NCBI RefSeq assembly: GCF_902362185.1
Contig: NC_044507.1
Span: 22,384,544 to 22,448,543, forward strand
Source of the DNA: Chanos chanos
Lineage: Eukaryota; Chordata; Actinopteri; Gonorynchiformes; Chanidae
Reading direction: 5' to 3'
Length of the DNA stretch: 64,000 nt
The notes below the pieces were generated by a model. It ran no database searches. It had not been told where the DNA came from and was given only the letters and a program-made list of their open reading frames with translations. Positions 33,225-64,000 of this stretch are shown in pieces. A program made the translations under genes and the position numbers. The first letter of the stretch is position 1, and every line of letters begins with the position of its first letter.

Positions 33225-33623
33225 ATGCTCTCCACAGCGTCTGCAGTTCTGAGGGAGGAGCGGAAGACGGAGGTGGAGGAATCTGTCTCACAGGTCTCTT
33301 ATCAGGGGAAGAATTTCCATTCGGCGGGAAAATGTGGCTGGAACCACTTTCACAAGCCCATCCTGGCCATCCTGGTGGGTGGGCTGCTCTTTGGTACAGG
33401 CACTGCCTTTTCCCTCATCTACTTCACCCAGGTGGGCAATGTGTCCTACCTGGTGGGTCCTGTGTGCCTTTCCATTGGACTGATGTTCCTGGTGACCGGA
33501 TTGGTTTGGGTGCCCGTCATTAAACAGGAACTGGTGCATGCGGCGATGACTCAGATGAATTACGGGAGATCACCTTTGCCAGACCACGGCATCTGTGCAC
33601 AGGCTTGTGTTACCATCTCGTGA
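33225..33623 (+). CDS. PIRT-like two-helix membrane protein
   Basis: One coding exon, 132 residues, starting at the ATG one base after a good acceptor (33222-33223). An upstream in-frame ATG at 33174 would add 17 residues but lies in probable intron. The product has a hydrophilic N-terminus, helix 1 at about residues 45-67 (preceded by W…HKPILAILVGG) and helix 2 at about 75-98 (LVGPVCLSIGLMFLVTGLVWVPVIK). The spacing of KPI, VGG, VGP…LSxGLM and GLVWVP matches my recollection of PIRT, the phosphoinositide-interacting regulator of TRP channels, a two-pass plasma-membrane protein. The N- and C-termini are not similar, and PIRT is on human chromosome 17, so this is more likely a related paralogue than the orthologue. 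Function in TRP regulation is inference. The poly(A) signal AATAAA is at 33997-34002, so the gene is compact. Confidence 0.75.
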   Translation: MLSTASAVLREERKTEVEESVSQVSYQGKNFHSAGKCGWNHFHKPILAILVGGLLFGTGTAFSLIYFTQVGNVSYLVGPVCLSIGLMFLVTGLVWVPVIKQELVHAAMTQMNYGRSPLPDHGICAQACVTIS

Positions 33624-33996
33624 TGGGTTCAAATTAGGCATTTTGTGGAAATATACAGATGGGGAAAAAAATTACTCACTTTAAACTGCTTTTTTCCCCA
33701 CAATAATGGTCCTGGTATTACTGTCCTGGAAGAAGTACAAAGAGAAAAGTATGTCCCATCTGTCTCGGCTGTAAAATGGAGAGATTTGTTTTTGTACTTT
33801 AAGCCTGTTGTTTTCACTGATGTTTCCACTGTTGTGGCTTACTTCAGTAGTAAATCCTAAAAAAACAGGATTAACATGGCTTCAAATGCTACCCATCAAT
33901 GTGACCATCTGAATGCTGAATTAATTCCAAGGAGACCATTTCACTGTTCATCACAGAAAACTGTAAACCTGACCTCTCGTATCTGGGTCAGGGCTA

Positions 33997-34002
33997 AATA
34001 AA
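33997..34002 (+). promoter_or_regulatory. Poly(A) signal of the PIRT-like gene
   Basis: Canonical AATAAA (gggctaaataaagctg) 374 nt after the stop codon, followed by GT/T-rich sequence. Confidence 0.6.
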
Positions 34003-34814
34003 GCTGTCTGTAGCAGCCTGTTAGACAACATTATTCTAATTATCTTTTATGTGTCCTGCTTTTCTGTTCATGTGCGTTTGTGTGAGTTTTGAAGATATAG
34101 TAGACCAATCATTTTAAGTGTAGATAAAATTATATCAAAATACTGCAGTACTGAATAACCACAGTGAGGGGCAATTCCTTCCATGGAGGGCTATGTTTTC
34201 ACGTCTCCACTCATGTCTTGCACACACATCTTTTTGGCCAGCACAGGGAAACCTACCAAAAAATATTGAGAAGCTTCCGCAACTGGCAAGACCGGCACAG
34301 GATCCAGACAGCATGACCAGTCAGTGAACGGGAAGCAGACGCTGCCTAGCCTACTAACACCAATCCACAACACACTTTCTCTCATTTGCACTGATGTTTT
34401 CATCCTTCAAATCTGGTCAGAGAGAGAACACAGGAGGACTTCATCCGAGCAGCATGTTCTGTAAATACGCACTGTTTTGGAAATAGTGGATCTGATCTGT
34501 GGTTCATGCTCTTTCAAAACTTTGCGCTACAATTACTATTCATTTTGTTTTTGTTTCGTCTTTTTTGTATTTTGTTGTAAGCTACTAAGCCACTTTTCTA
34601 GTTCAGTGAGCTCAATTCTCCTGATTTTTTGTAATGTCCAAGTAAGAGCTGAGTGACAATCCCCCTCCTTGGTCCGCCATCTAGAGGAAAACATTTGGTT
34701 TTACCATCTGTGATACTCTTAACAAGTTGAAACTTGACACAGTGACATTGTGTGACTAATGTATTATGAGAATTAAATGTTCTAAATGTCTTTCTTGCTT
34801 TTTTCCTCTTCTTT

Positions 34815-35130
34815 TTTGAAGTACTTTATTGGTCACACACACACACACACTAAAGCAGTGAAATGCAGCCTCTGCATTTAACCCATCCTATATACCAGCG
34901 AGCACACACACGTGCTAGAATCTAGGAGCACTGGGCAGCTGCAGGCACCCAGGGACCAGATCCAGGTCTTTTTGCCAGTGCCTCAGTTAAGGTCACTGAC
35001 AGGAGTATTAATCCTAGCATACATGCCTTTGATAGTGGGGTGAGATCCACTTAAACAAATTCTACAAAGAAAGCACGAGAGACGGCCAGGATTCGAACCC
35101 CTTCTTTCTGTGAGGCAACAGCGCTTACCA
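34815..35130. repeat. Interspersed repeat with internal (CA)n
   Basis: The stretch contains tactttattggtcacacac, ctgcatttaacccatcc, gcagctgcaggcacccaggg and ggattcgaacccc in the order seen in a dispersed repeat common in fish genomes, probably derived from a non-LTR retrotransposon or SINE. The exact family and boundaries cannot be given by eye. Confidence 0.5.
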
Positions 35131-37060
35131 CTGGAAGTGAGCACATTTTAGTCATTCTCAAATGTCCAGACCTATACATTCTTCAACAGCTATCACACGC
35201 TGTTTATCCCTGCTCCATAGCAGCATTATGAATGTTGTGCTCTTATCAAAAGATTGATTCGACCAGTCTTTACTGGAAGGAAACACTGCATCATCTCGAA
35301 GATAATAGGTCATGAGACAAAATGCGGTAGTCAGACAATGAACGGGGTTTTGACTGAAACTGGGTATTTACACACAAGCCGTCCTCTGATCAGTGGACGT
35401 TAATCCGCTCGCTGGCATTGTCGCAGAGGTTCGATTTGTTCAAATTTTCTTGGAGTTAAGTGGAATCAAAGAGGCTTCACAAGAGTTTGCGTTCACACTA
35501 AAGAAGTCAGCGTCGTTTTAGTCATAATACCACGCAACTGAACTAGTTAAAAACAGCGAAAAAATGAGGTTAACGTTAATATTTCTCCCCACATGCTACG
35601 ACCATACGTTTTTTGATGCGTTCCCAAACAGTCTGAGGGAACGCGTATAAAATCTTACTGGCCAATGGCTGTCTTTAAAAGGCGGTGTTGTCCTTACAAA
35701 TTGGCCAATCGCGATTAGAAAGGAAGTGGTCCGCGAAGAAGTACAGACTTTCAGATGCAAAGCAACGGGAGGAATGCCATTGTCTACGTTGTAACTAGCA
35801 GAAAAGTTTTCGGGTATAGCTCATACTTATTTTGGATTATAAAAAAAAGTTTCTGCGCCACATGTTGGATTATTAGTAACCATCAGATCGCTGCGTATAC
35901 AAGATTTCACTGTCTAGACTTTAAAATCAAACGTTTCAAAATAAGTGTAATTTTACGCAACCTGAGAAGGTACGTAGCGAGCTTATTTTCTTGCTTGCTA
36001 GCCAGTCTAAATGCTGATCATGTTACAATATAACTTAAGTCTTGGTAATCAAGGCATATAGAAGATGCTCAGTCTAAAGACTAGAAAGAGACGCGTAGGT
36101 GTAACAAACAACCAATATTATTTGGCAACCGACATCTAATTACAATCTTCCGTGAGTTCCAAGCTAGCTTCGCTAAAAGACCGTTAAAGGGAGAAGTCCC
36201 GATCGGTTGCTTATGAACAGTACAGGCACAGTTAGCTATGAGTACTTAATATGGCAGTGAGTTATGTACCAGGACACAAAGCAGAAGATGGGGGCATCTG
36301 TGAGTTTACCGGTCAGGCTAGATACTTTTGAGCCTCCGGTTTGATTTTACTGTGGAAAAAAAAAAATTCTTTAGCTGGCCAATTAAAAGCTCTACAGCGA
36401 CATGTAGTCCCATGTCAGTCTTAACTAAGCTACGTAGCCAGTACTCCTAGCTTCATATTTTATGGCAAAATATTGTGTTGACTGTAGAAAAGTGTAGTTT
36501 GGCTGTCCACCCGGATATCCTTTTCAAAAACTGTTAATATTAGGCAATTCGCCATTGAACATTCATTAGCCCATTCCGCTGAGCTGCACAACCCTCTGAG
36601 ACGTCATAGGGGAGACAAAATGCCCTCTATACCATTATTAGTTTGGATGTTACCTTATTAAGGTGGTCTGCTACGACGCCACTTGCCGATAGAACTAAAG
36701 CGTATGTTTTGTGATTAGCTTGCGGGACAAGGAATGACTCGACAAACCCACCATTATTGAAAGGGAAATCTACGCTTCGGGACAACTCGCTTAATCTTCA
36801 CTAACCTGTGATATCTGTCTGTACTGTATGCTTATCAACGGTAGTTTTGCTCCTTTGATGGCAGTTGATCTCTAGAAAGTGCCGTTTCGCCCGCTGTTAT
36901 GTCTGATAGTATACTGGTTCTTGTTTGGAGGGGTCCTTTGGCAATGGAGTGTCTTTAACTATCAGACGATTAGTAACTAGTCATGTTCGTTAACTCGGTC
37001 TGGGATGGCAACTTAAATTTTGTAGAACAATGCTGAAAATAGGTTTTTCTCTGAACAGAA
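35131..37060. promoter_or_regulatory. nde1 promoter and 5' UTR region
   Basis: No protein-coding exon seen. A plausible non-coding first exon ends at 35969 (gagaag|gtacgt), and the coding exon follows the acceptor ctgaacag ending at 37058. The likely start site lies near 35650-35760. The rest is AT-rich intron. Confidence 0.4.
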
Positions 37061-40800
<3,740 letters not shown>

Positions 40801-42630
40801 GCGGCGCATTGACCTTTAAAGAGAGCTTCACCTTTAATGAGGCTGGTTCACTCATCTTCACTCTGCAATAAACTCACACTCTTCAAGTCCCAACCCCCCC
40901 CCCCCGGTTCACTCATCTTCACTGTGCAATAAACTCACACTCTTCAAGTCCCACCCCCCTGCCCCCCCGGCTGCATTCAGCCCACTCTCTCCGTGGGTGG
41001 TGTTTCTGTCCAGGTGAAGAAGTGACACTCGGCAGGTTGGTAATATGACCCGATGTGGTCGGTTCTCTGGTTTCTACAGAACGAATCCCATCCTTAAGCG
41101 CCACGCCCTGTGTGTGAGGGGCTGAGACCACACCCCCGTCATCTCGTCCGCCCGTCCGTCTTTTCACAGCCCTGTTTTCTTTAGACTGTTGCTCTCTGTA
41201 GTGGTCTCACTTTAAGGCCTGTGGCTATGTCCATGTTATTGTCTGCTTGTCTGATCAAAGTTAAATTTAACAGAGTATGACATCACTGGAGTCAACATGG
41301 TTCAGACTAACTCGTTTTTCCTTTTTTGTTTTGTTGTTTTGTTTTTTTTGTTTGTTTGTTTGTTTGTTTGTTTTTTAAGCGAGAAGGTCACGTGAAGATG
41401 AGAGATGTGACGACTGTGAAGCGTTGTCAGTAACTGTAGACTAGGTATGGAAGATATGGAGGAACATGAAATGTACAGCACTGGACTACTGCACCTCTTA
41501 ACGATGATGCAGCAAATGGAGATTGTGTTGAGGTTCTGATAGGGTTTAGTTGAGGTCGCTGTTGGCTGCACTGAGAACCTCAGTAAATGAAGCTATGGTT
41601 TATGAGGCTTCTTGAGACAAGCTTTGTTTTGTTTTTTTCACTGTCCTTTTAGGATTTTCTTACTAACAGTTGGAACGGGACTTTTATTGTTTAAGACTAG
41701 CGTTGAGGATGATGGTACCGTAGAGTTTGTTTACCATTGTTTCTAGACATGTTTAGTGTTTTTTTGTTTTTTTTTTTTGCCTTGCTGCCTTATTAGGTAC
41801 AGATGTAGGTCACCTACAGTATTGTAATTGTAGCCTGTGTGTGTTTGAGGACCTGTAGCACTGGTCTTTTACAGGACTCTCACTGGCAGGGCCTGATAAT
41901 GCACATGTTGATGTGGGTCGTCACTGTGCTCTGAACAGACATGCAGTGCCTTAGCTTGTTTGGAGTTAAATCTCGACGAGACCTGTCGGGATACATGCCG
42001 GTCCTGACAGGAAACCGTACTGCTGTCCTGGCTTTTTCTTCTCCAGCGCTTTGTCAGGGATGTAACTGATAAGAAAAAGGAATGAATTGAGTAATCTCTT
42101 CGCCTCCACTCCGCTGGCTTTGTTTTAAATCCCAGTGCTCAAGGATCCGCCTTAAAGCACATTTCTGTCCAAAAGCTACTCGCAGCCCTGAATAAACAGG
42201 GTGTTTAAGCAGCAGACGTCATCACAGAAATGGAGTGAGCGTGTGTTGTCTGCTGGGTCCACTGTACTCTAACTGACCAAGACCACCCAACAGAGAGATG
42301 TCCAGTTCTAGGCCTGTTCATTCTGTCAGTTTATAAGAAATATATAAGTACTTCAGTGAAGGCTATATGTGTTTTATGTTAAAAATAGAAGTGTAAGACG
42401 GAACCAATGCTCTCTATTTTCTACTTTCCCCTAGAGATACTAATATAGGCATTGTATTAGATAGGAACACTTCATAATTATGGATGGAACTGAAGCAGAT
42501 CTATCTCAGGGTTAACAGTAAGTCATGGTTACTGTTTGTTTGAACTTGTTTCTGTGGATTAGGCTGTTACAGAAAACATGTCAAAGCAGCCTTCATGATT
42601 GGGCTTTGTGTTGCTTCTTGTTGATTTGAA

Positions 42631-42661
<31 letters not shown>

Positions 42662-42840
42662 TTTTGCCTCTGCAACACAAAACAGGGTTTTCCTCCTTCA
42701 GCCTAAAGCCATTCTCTTGTTGTTTTGTTTTAAAAAATATGAACCATAAATGTTTTGCTTGTGTCAAGTGAGTTTTCCTGTTCTTTTTTCCCCTTGTCAT
42801 GATCATTATTATTAGAGAATTAAGAACAAATACAACAATT
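40801..42840 (+). other. nde1 3' UTR and convergent spacer
   Basis: No coding exon seen. AATAAA hexamers lie at 40867, 40928 and 42191-42196, so short and long 3' UTRs are possible. (TTTG)n near 41330-41375 and (CT)n near 42631-42656 are simple repeats. The spacer to the myh11 3' end is at most about 650 nt if the distal site is used. Confidence 0.5.
40845..40966 (+). repeat. 61-bp tandem duplication carrying the nde1 poly(A) signal
   Basis: Two copies of a 61-bp segment begin ggttcactcatcttcact at 40845 and 40906, each containing gcaataaactcacactcttc and ending in a poly-C tract. This duplicates AATAAA, at 40867-40872 and 40928-40933, 67 and 128 nt after the form B stop. Confidence 0.93.
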
Positions 42841-42862
42841 CAAGGGTAAAACTAAAAATAGT

Positions 42863-42868
42863 TTTATT
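42863..42868 (-). promoter_or_regulatory. Candidate poly(A) signal of myh11
   Basis: TTTATT on the plus strand reads AATAAA on the minus strand, about 570 nt after the myh11 stop at 43437. Confidence 0.5.
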
Positions 42869-43436
42869 TGCAGGTGAAATGTCGAATTAGAAACTTAAGT
42901 GCATGTCTGTAAAATACCCCTTCGAAAGCAGTAAACCCAGGTCTATTTGAGTAAGTCAAAGTTGCTAATAAATTACACCATTAAAATTCCGTCTTTGACG
43001 CAGGAGTCATTGCTGAGTAATGTTTTTGAAAATTATTCTTAATAAACCTTAATAAATTGATCCTACCCTTAATAAACCATTAATAAACCCTGATTCTGTC
43101 ATACCTGGAAATGGTCAAACCTACATTTACAGCTTCACACCCTAAATTTTCAACAACAGCGTATATCTGTAAACCACCCCATACTAATCAGATGTGAAAT
43201 TACAGAAGAGAGTGAGATTATTCTAAGATTCCTAAAGAAGAAAAAAAAACCTTGAGTGAAGAAAGATCTATCCTTAGAGAAAATCAGTTGTGACATCATT
43301 AATGTAGCTGTGAGGCGAAGAAATTGTCAGTGTAAGCTAACATTCCGTTGACAGTTAAAAAGACACGTGCTGTAGGGTAAGACTTTCTTGCTTTAAACTT
43401 TCTTTATCGGGAACACGAAAACAGAGCAGCATTTTC

Positions 43437-57736
<14,300 letters not shown>

Positions 57737-58900
57737 CTTGGCTTCTGTCCTCTGAAATAAACCAAAACGCATGTTCCTTTTCAGGTCCAACAACAGTTAT
57801 CAGTTACTGTGCACTGTGCATGAAAAGTATTCATATACATTACCGTGATATTACAGGATGAGATATTTAGATCAATATTTAGGGATATTAATCAATACTG
57901 AGTCATATGACAGACTTGTTGTAATAATGTTGGCAAATGTGCTATTAGCTATTCTGGATAGTTGCACTATGCTTAGGGGATACTGCTCAACAGAGTGAAA
58001 CTATTGTAATGAATAGTCACTTTGTCTGAATGCGCTAACAGCTTCTGCCTATGATTTATCACCCCCATTAATCTCAAGCAAATAGCTGGCATCATATATT
58101 GCCATTTCCTTGCATCACTAATTCATAGTGCTGTGATGCACATTCCATAAACAGAAATGTTCTGGTCAGATAGCCAACATATGGAAAACTTAGGAATGTT
58201 TGATCTGTTTATCAGATAACTGTAACTGAGTCAGTACTGGGCTATAGTCAACTGAGTGTGTATGGACACAAATGTGTGGTTATATCTAATATTTCTAATA
58301 CATTTCTAATGACTAATTGATTATAACACGAGAAAGAGCAGCAATGGTCTAAAAAAAAGAATACCAAGAAATGAATATGCTAAAACTTATTGTAAAATAT
58401 TGCAGTTAAACCTCTTTGCTGATCTGTTGACCTTGTTTTAAATTAAGTGAATAACGGTATTTCTCTGAAAAACCTTTCTCATGGAGAGGTAATGAAAACA
58501 AACTAATAAAAATCATAACATAGATCAGAGGTCACACACCAAAGCACAAGAAAAGGAAGAAAAAATGACATTTTGGACAACAGAGCCATGGAAAGAGAAG
58601 GACTTCAGGGCATCATTCAAGTGTCATGGCATTAACACATTCCAGACCCAAAGAAGTCATAGATGTCTAACATGAAAAGAGTATAACTGGTTAACTTACA
58701 CCCATTCAAACTGGAAGAATACCCCACACATCAACTTAAGTTGACCTAACTGAGCTGATCACTTTGAACTACTTCACAGCACGTGTGACCTGGTGACAGA
58801 GAGTTACAGTACTCACGTTTCTGATGACCTGTCCTGAGGATGCTGCTGTCTGAAGTATTCTAGTAATGTGTGTGCTGTAGTCCACAGTTCAACACACCTC
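57737..58900 (-). other. myh11 5' UTR intron and first exon
   Basis: An acceptor (tttatttcag) ends at 57752, 16 nt before the ATG, and a donor (agaaac|gtgagt) lies at 58816-58815, giving a 5' UTR intron 57752-58816 and a non-coding first exon from about 58900 to 58817. The intron shows no other gene. Confidence 0.6.
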
Positions 58901-58953
58901 AGGCAATCTTTGTCTATCTCGAGTGCTGATTAGAGAATTTAAATTGACCTTCT

Positions 58954-58963
58954 CCTTTTGTGG
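58954..58963. promoter_or_regulatory. CArG-like element near the myh11 start
   Basis: CCTTTTGTGG differs by one base from the SRF-binding CArG consensus CC(A/T)6GG, and lies about 50-60 nt upstream of the inferred myh11 first exon, next to an AT-rich TTTAAAT. CArG boxes drive smooth-muscle genes including MYH11 in mammals. A single degenerate match is weak evidence. Confidence 0.35.
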
Positions 58964-60992
58964 GTGGAGTCAATCACTCCGATCCACCTACTATTTCCAT
59001 AGTAACATACACCTCAGACTTCATGGTTAGTAGATGACAACTCTTACCATATTAGGATGGACATGAAGCTACACATTTGCCGGTCAGGATCTCCTTCATT
59101 AATGAAAATAAATCACGCAAATAAATTAAAAACGTGTTGTTTTTTTTATTTCACAAATTGATCAGCGTTGTTCTTATTTGATAGCAATGTAATGGTATAT
59201 GGTACGTGATAGCACCTTTTATGAAATATAAAATAGGTATCTCATTGGTTAGCCATGCAACTGCATATTTTCAAATCTTGTTTCTCATCCATGCTGCTGA
59301 TAAATAAGCATCACTGAGACTTTAAAACAGAAGCTGGAGTGAAAAAGAGAGTGTTGCCTTAGACGTCCTGCACAGCTCACATCCAACCAAGGATGACCCA
59401 AAAAGCAAATAAGATAAAACCTCTCTCACCGAGGCAACATGAAAATGACCGTTTGATATGGAAATAACCCTCACTTCACTGCATTTTTTAGCTCTGGAAT
59501 GACAGTAAATTTGGATGACATAATCATCAGGTGATTTTGGAACCCACAGAATATAAGAAACCATTTCATGATTCGTCATCAGGGGAGGTTAATCAAGGTC
59601 ATGCACCGTGGTAACTGATATATAGATTCACATTACTTTGGGTGATAGTTACAGTCCTATAGAGACCAAACCTCCATTATAGAACACTTTTATTTGTAAA
59701 ACAAACAGGAATAATTTACTATAAGTGTGTGTCTTTTCCTCGAAGTGGTTGTTGACTTTAGTCTTTTCATCCACTGCACTTGTTACTGCTTTCTTGTTAA
59801 GTTAAAAGCTATAACTCAGCAAATGGCATTTTTGAGAATGTTTTTTATAATCACGACAAATATTTGACCATTGACCGAGTCTAATAAATACCTCATACTG
59901 AGCTAACATATTACAAATTGTTGGCAGTAATTACTGATTTGCCATGAGAATTCCTCTGGATTTTAGTCATTTTAATCCTGTGTGAATTAGAATCAACAAA
60001 GACACAAGCGTTCCATAGAAACTGAATCAGTAACAGTATTCCAGCTACAGGGCTGCTTTACGTATATATGTTCATGCCATCAGCATATTCAAAACATCGC
60101 ACGTTCCGAGGCTTCTCCACTCATGGAGAAAGTTAGAGAACATTTGTGTTTATTGGAACTACTTTTCATGTGTCAATTTAGCAACCCTTTCCCCGGAAGA
60201 GAGTGGTGTGCACTTTGCATAAGTGTCCTTCATAAAGAAGGAGGAGGAACAGGTTTTTGATTATCTGGTATATTGATGAAAGACAAAAATAGTTTGTAAA
60301 TACAACACCACTGCTTGTTCATAAGTGGGCTGGGCTGCGGTGGGGCGGGGCGAGGCGAGGGGCTGATTAATTAAGACAGCTTTAGGTCTCCCGCTGCCTC
60401 AGATATAAACATGAAATACAAAATTTGCTTTGCTTCAAATTCTTTTAGCAGTTCTTTTTTTTTGGCGGGACCATCGCTTGGAGGCTCTAAAAGTAGAAAT
60501 TGTTTCACACAAAGACTGTTTCTGCTAATACTGTCAGTTATTACTTCTGCATTTTTCTTTTAAAGTGAATTGTTGTAATGAATGTTTCACAAAAACATAT
60601 CTGTGTCAAATCCATTTAATCCTTTTATGAACTCATTAATTTATTATTTTATCTACCATGAATCAGAATTGTTTGAAGTGCTGTTTGTAGTATTAGCTCT
60701 TTCTCTGTATGCATATCCATCAGCTTCAGATGACTACGTTTCGTTGATCGCATGCTCAGCAGTTACACAATATCCTCTCGTAATTTGACTGCCGTTTACA
60801 TTAAATGGACAGGTTGACGAAGTAACAACGTAAGCCTTTGATTTTGAGAGACGGACCAAGCCGCTCTGTCGTCAGAGCGCCCTCCATCTGTAACCTAACC
60901 AAAGTTATATACAGTGAGAGCACTAACAGTGCTGGTTATGAAACCAAGGCGCTACTGTTCACCAAATTTTAAGAGAACTTCAAAAACAGCGA
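58964..60992. promoter_or_regulatory. Divergent intergenic region myh11 / abcc1
   Basis: About 2 kb without coding exons between the head-to-head myh11 and abcc1 genes. A GC-rich stretch near 60333-60362 includes GGGGCGGGGC (60342-60351), an Sp1-type site, followed downstream by the abcc1 leader. The rest is AT-rich with no recognised repeat. Confidence 0.5.

Positions 60993-64000
<3,008 letters not shown>

Overview
The window is vertebrate nuclear DNA and reads as a ray-finned (teleost) fish genome: multi-exon genes with short introns, GT-AG boundaries, abundant (GT)n microsatellites and minisatellites, fish-type interspersed repeats, and proteins closest to vertebrate families. Species cannot be fixed from the sequence alone. 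Gene content corresponds largely to human 16p13.11-p13.13 (MPV17L, PDXDC1, GSPT1, NDE1, MYH11, ABCC1), so this is an anciently linked block. No prokaryotic, viral or retroviral element was recognised.

Layout: a TMEM238-family gene (minus, 1198-1710) and mpv17l (minus, 3535-5247) are followed by pdxdc1 (plus, coding 7942-16980, 22 coding exons), arranged head to head with mpv17l. gspt1/eRF3a follows (plus, 19760-31352, 14 exons), then a compact gene with one coding exon resembling PIRT (plus, 33225-33623) and nde1 (plus, 37061-40800, two alternative C-termini). myh11, the smooth-muscle myosin heavy chain, runs on the minus strand (57736 down to 43437; 39 constitutive plus 2 putative cassette coding exons), tail to tail with nde1. 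The 5' part of abcc1/MRP1 (plus, from 60993) is divergent from myh11 and runs off the right end. For every spliced gene I followed the reading phase across all exon junctions; all models are open from start to stop (abcc1 to the window edge).

The genes do not form a pathway. They cover a membrane protein of unknown role, a peroxisomal/mitochondrial Mpv17-family protein, a PLP-fold protein, translation termination, a putative TRP-channel/phosphoinositide-type membrane protein, dynein/LIS1 regulation, smooth-muscle contraction and organic-anion export.

The most notable features are: two phase-0 microexons (27 and 24 nt) in the loop 1 region of myh11; a myh11 intron with a minor-spliceosome-like donor and branch site; two GC-AG introns (pdxdc1, gspt1); a minisatellite in gspt1 built from copies of an exon end plus its 5' splice site; a dense run of intronic minisatellites in pdxdc1 and gspt1; a 692-bp Harbinger-like non-autonomous transposon with TAA target duplications; and a duplicated poly(A) signal in the nde1 3' UTR. 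I found no evidence of a wholly new genetic system; the novelty lies in splicing architecture and repeat biology.
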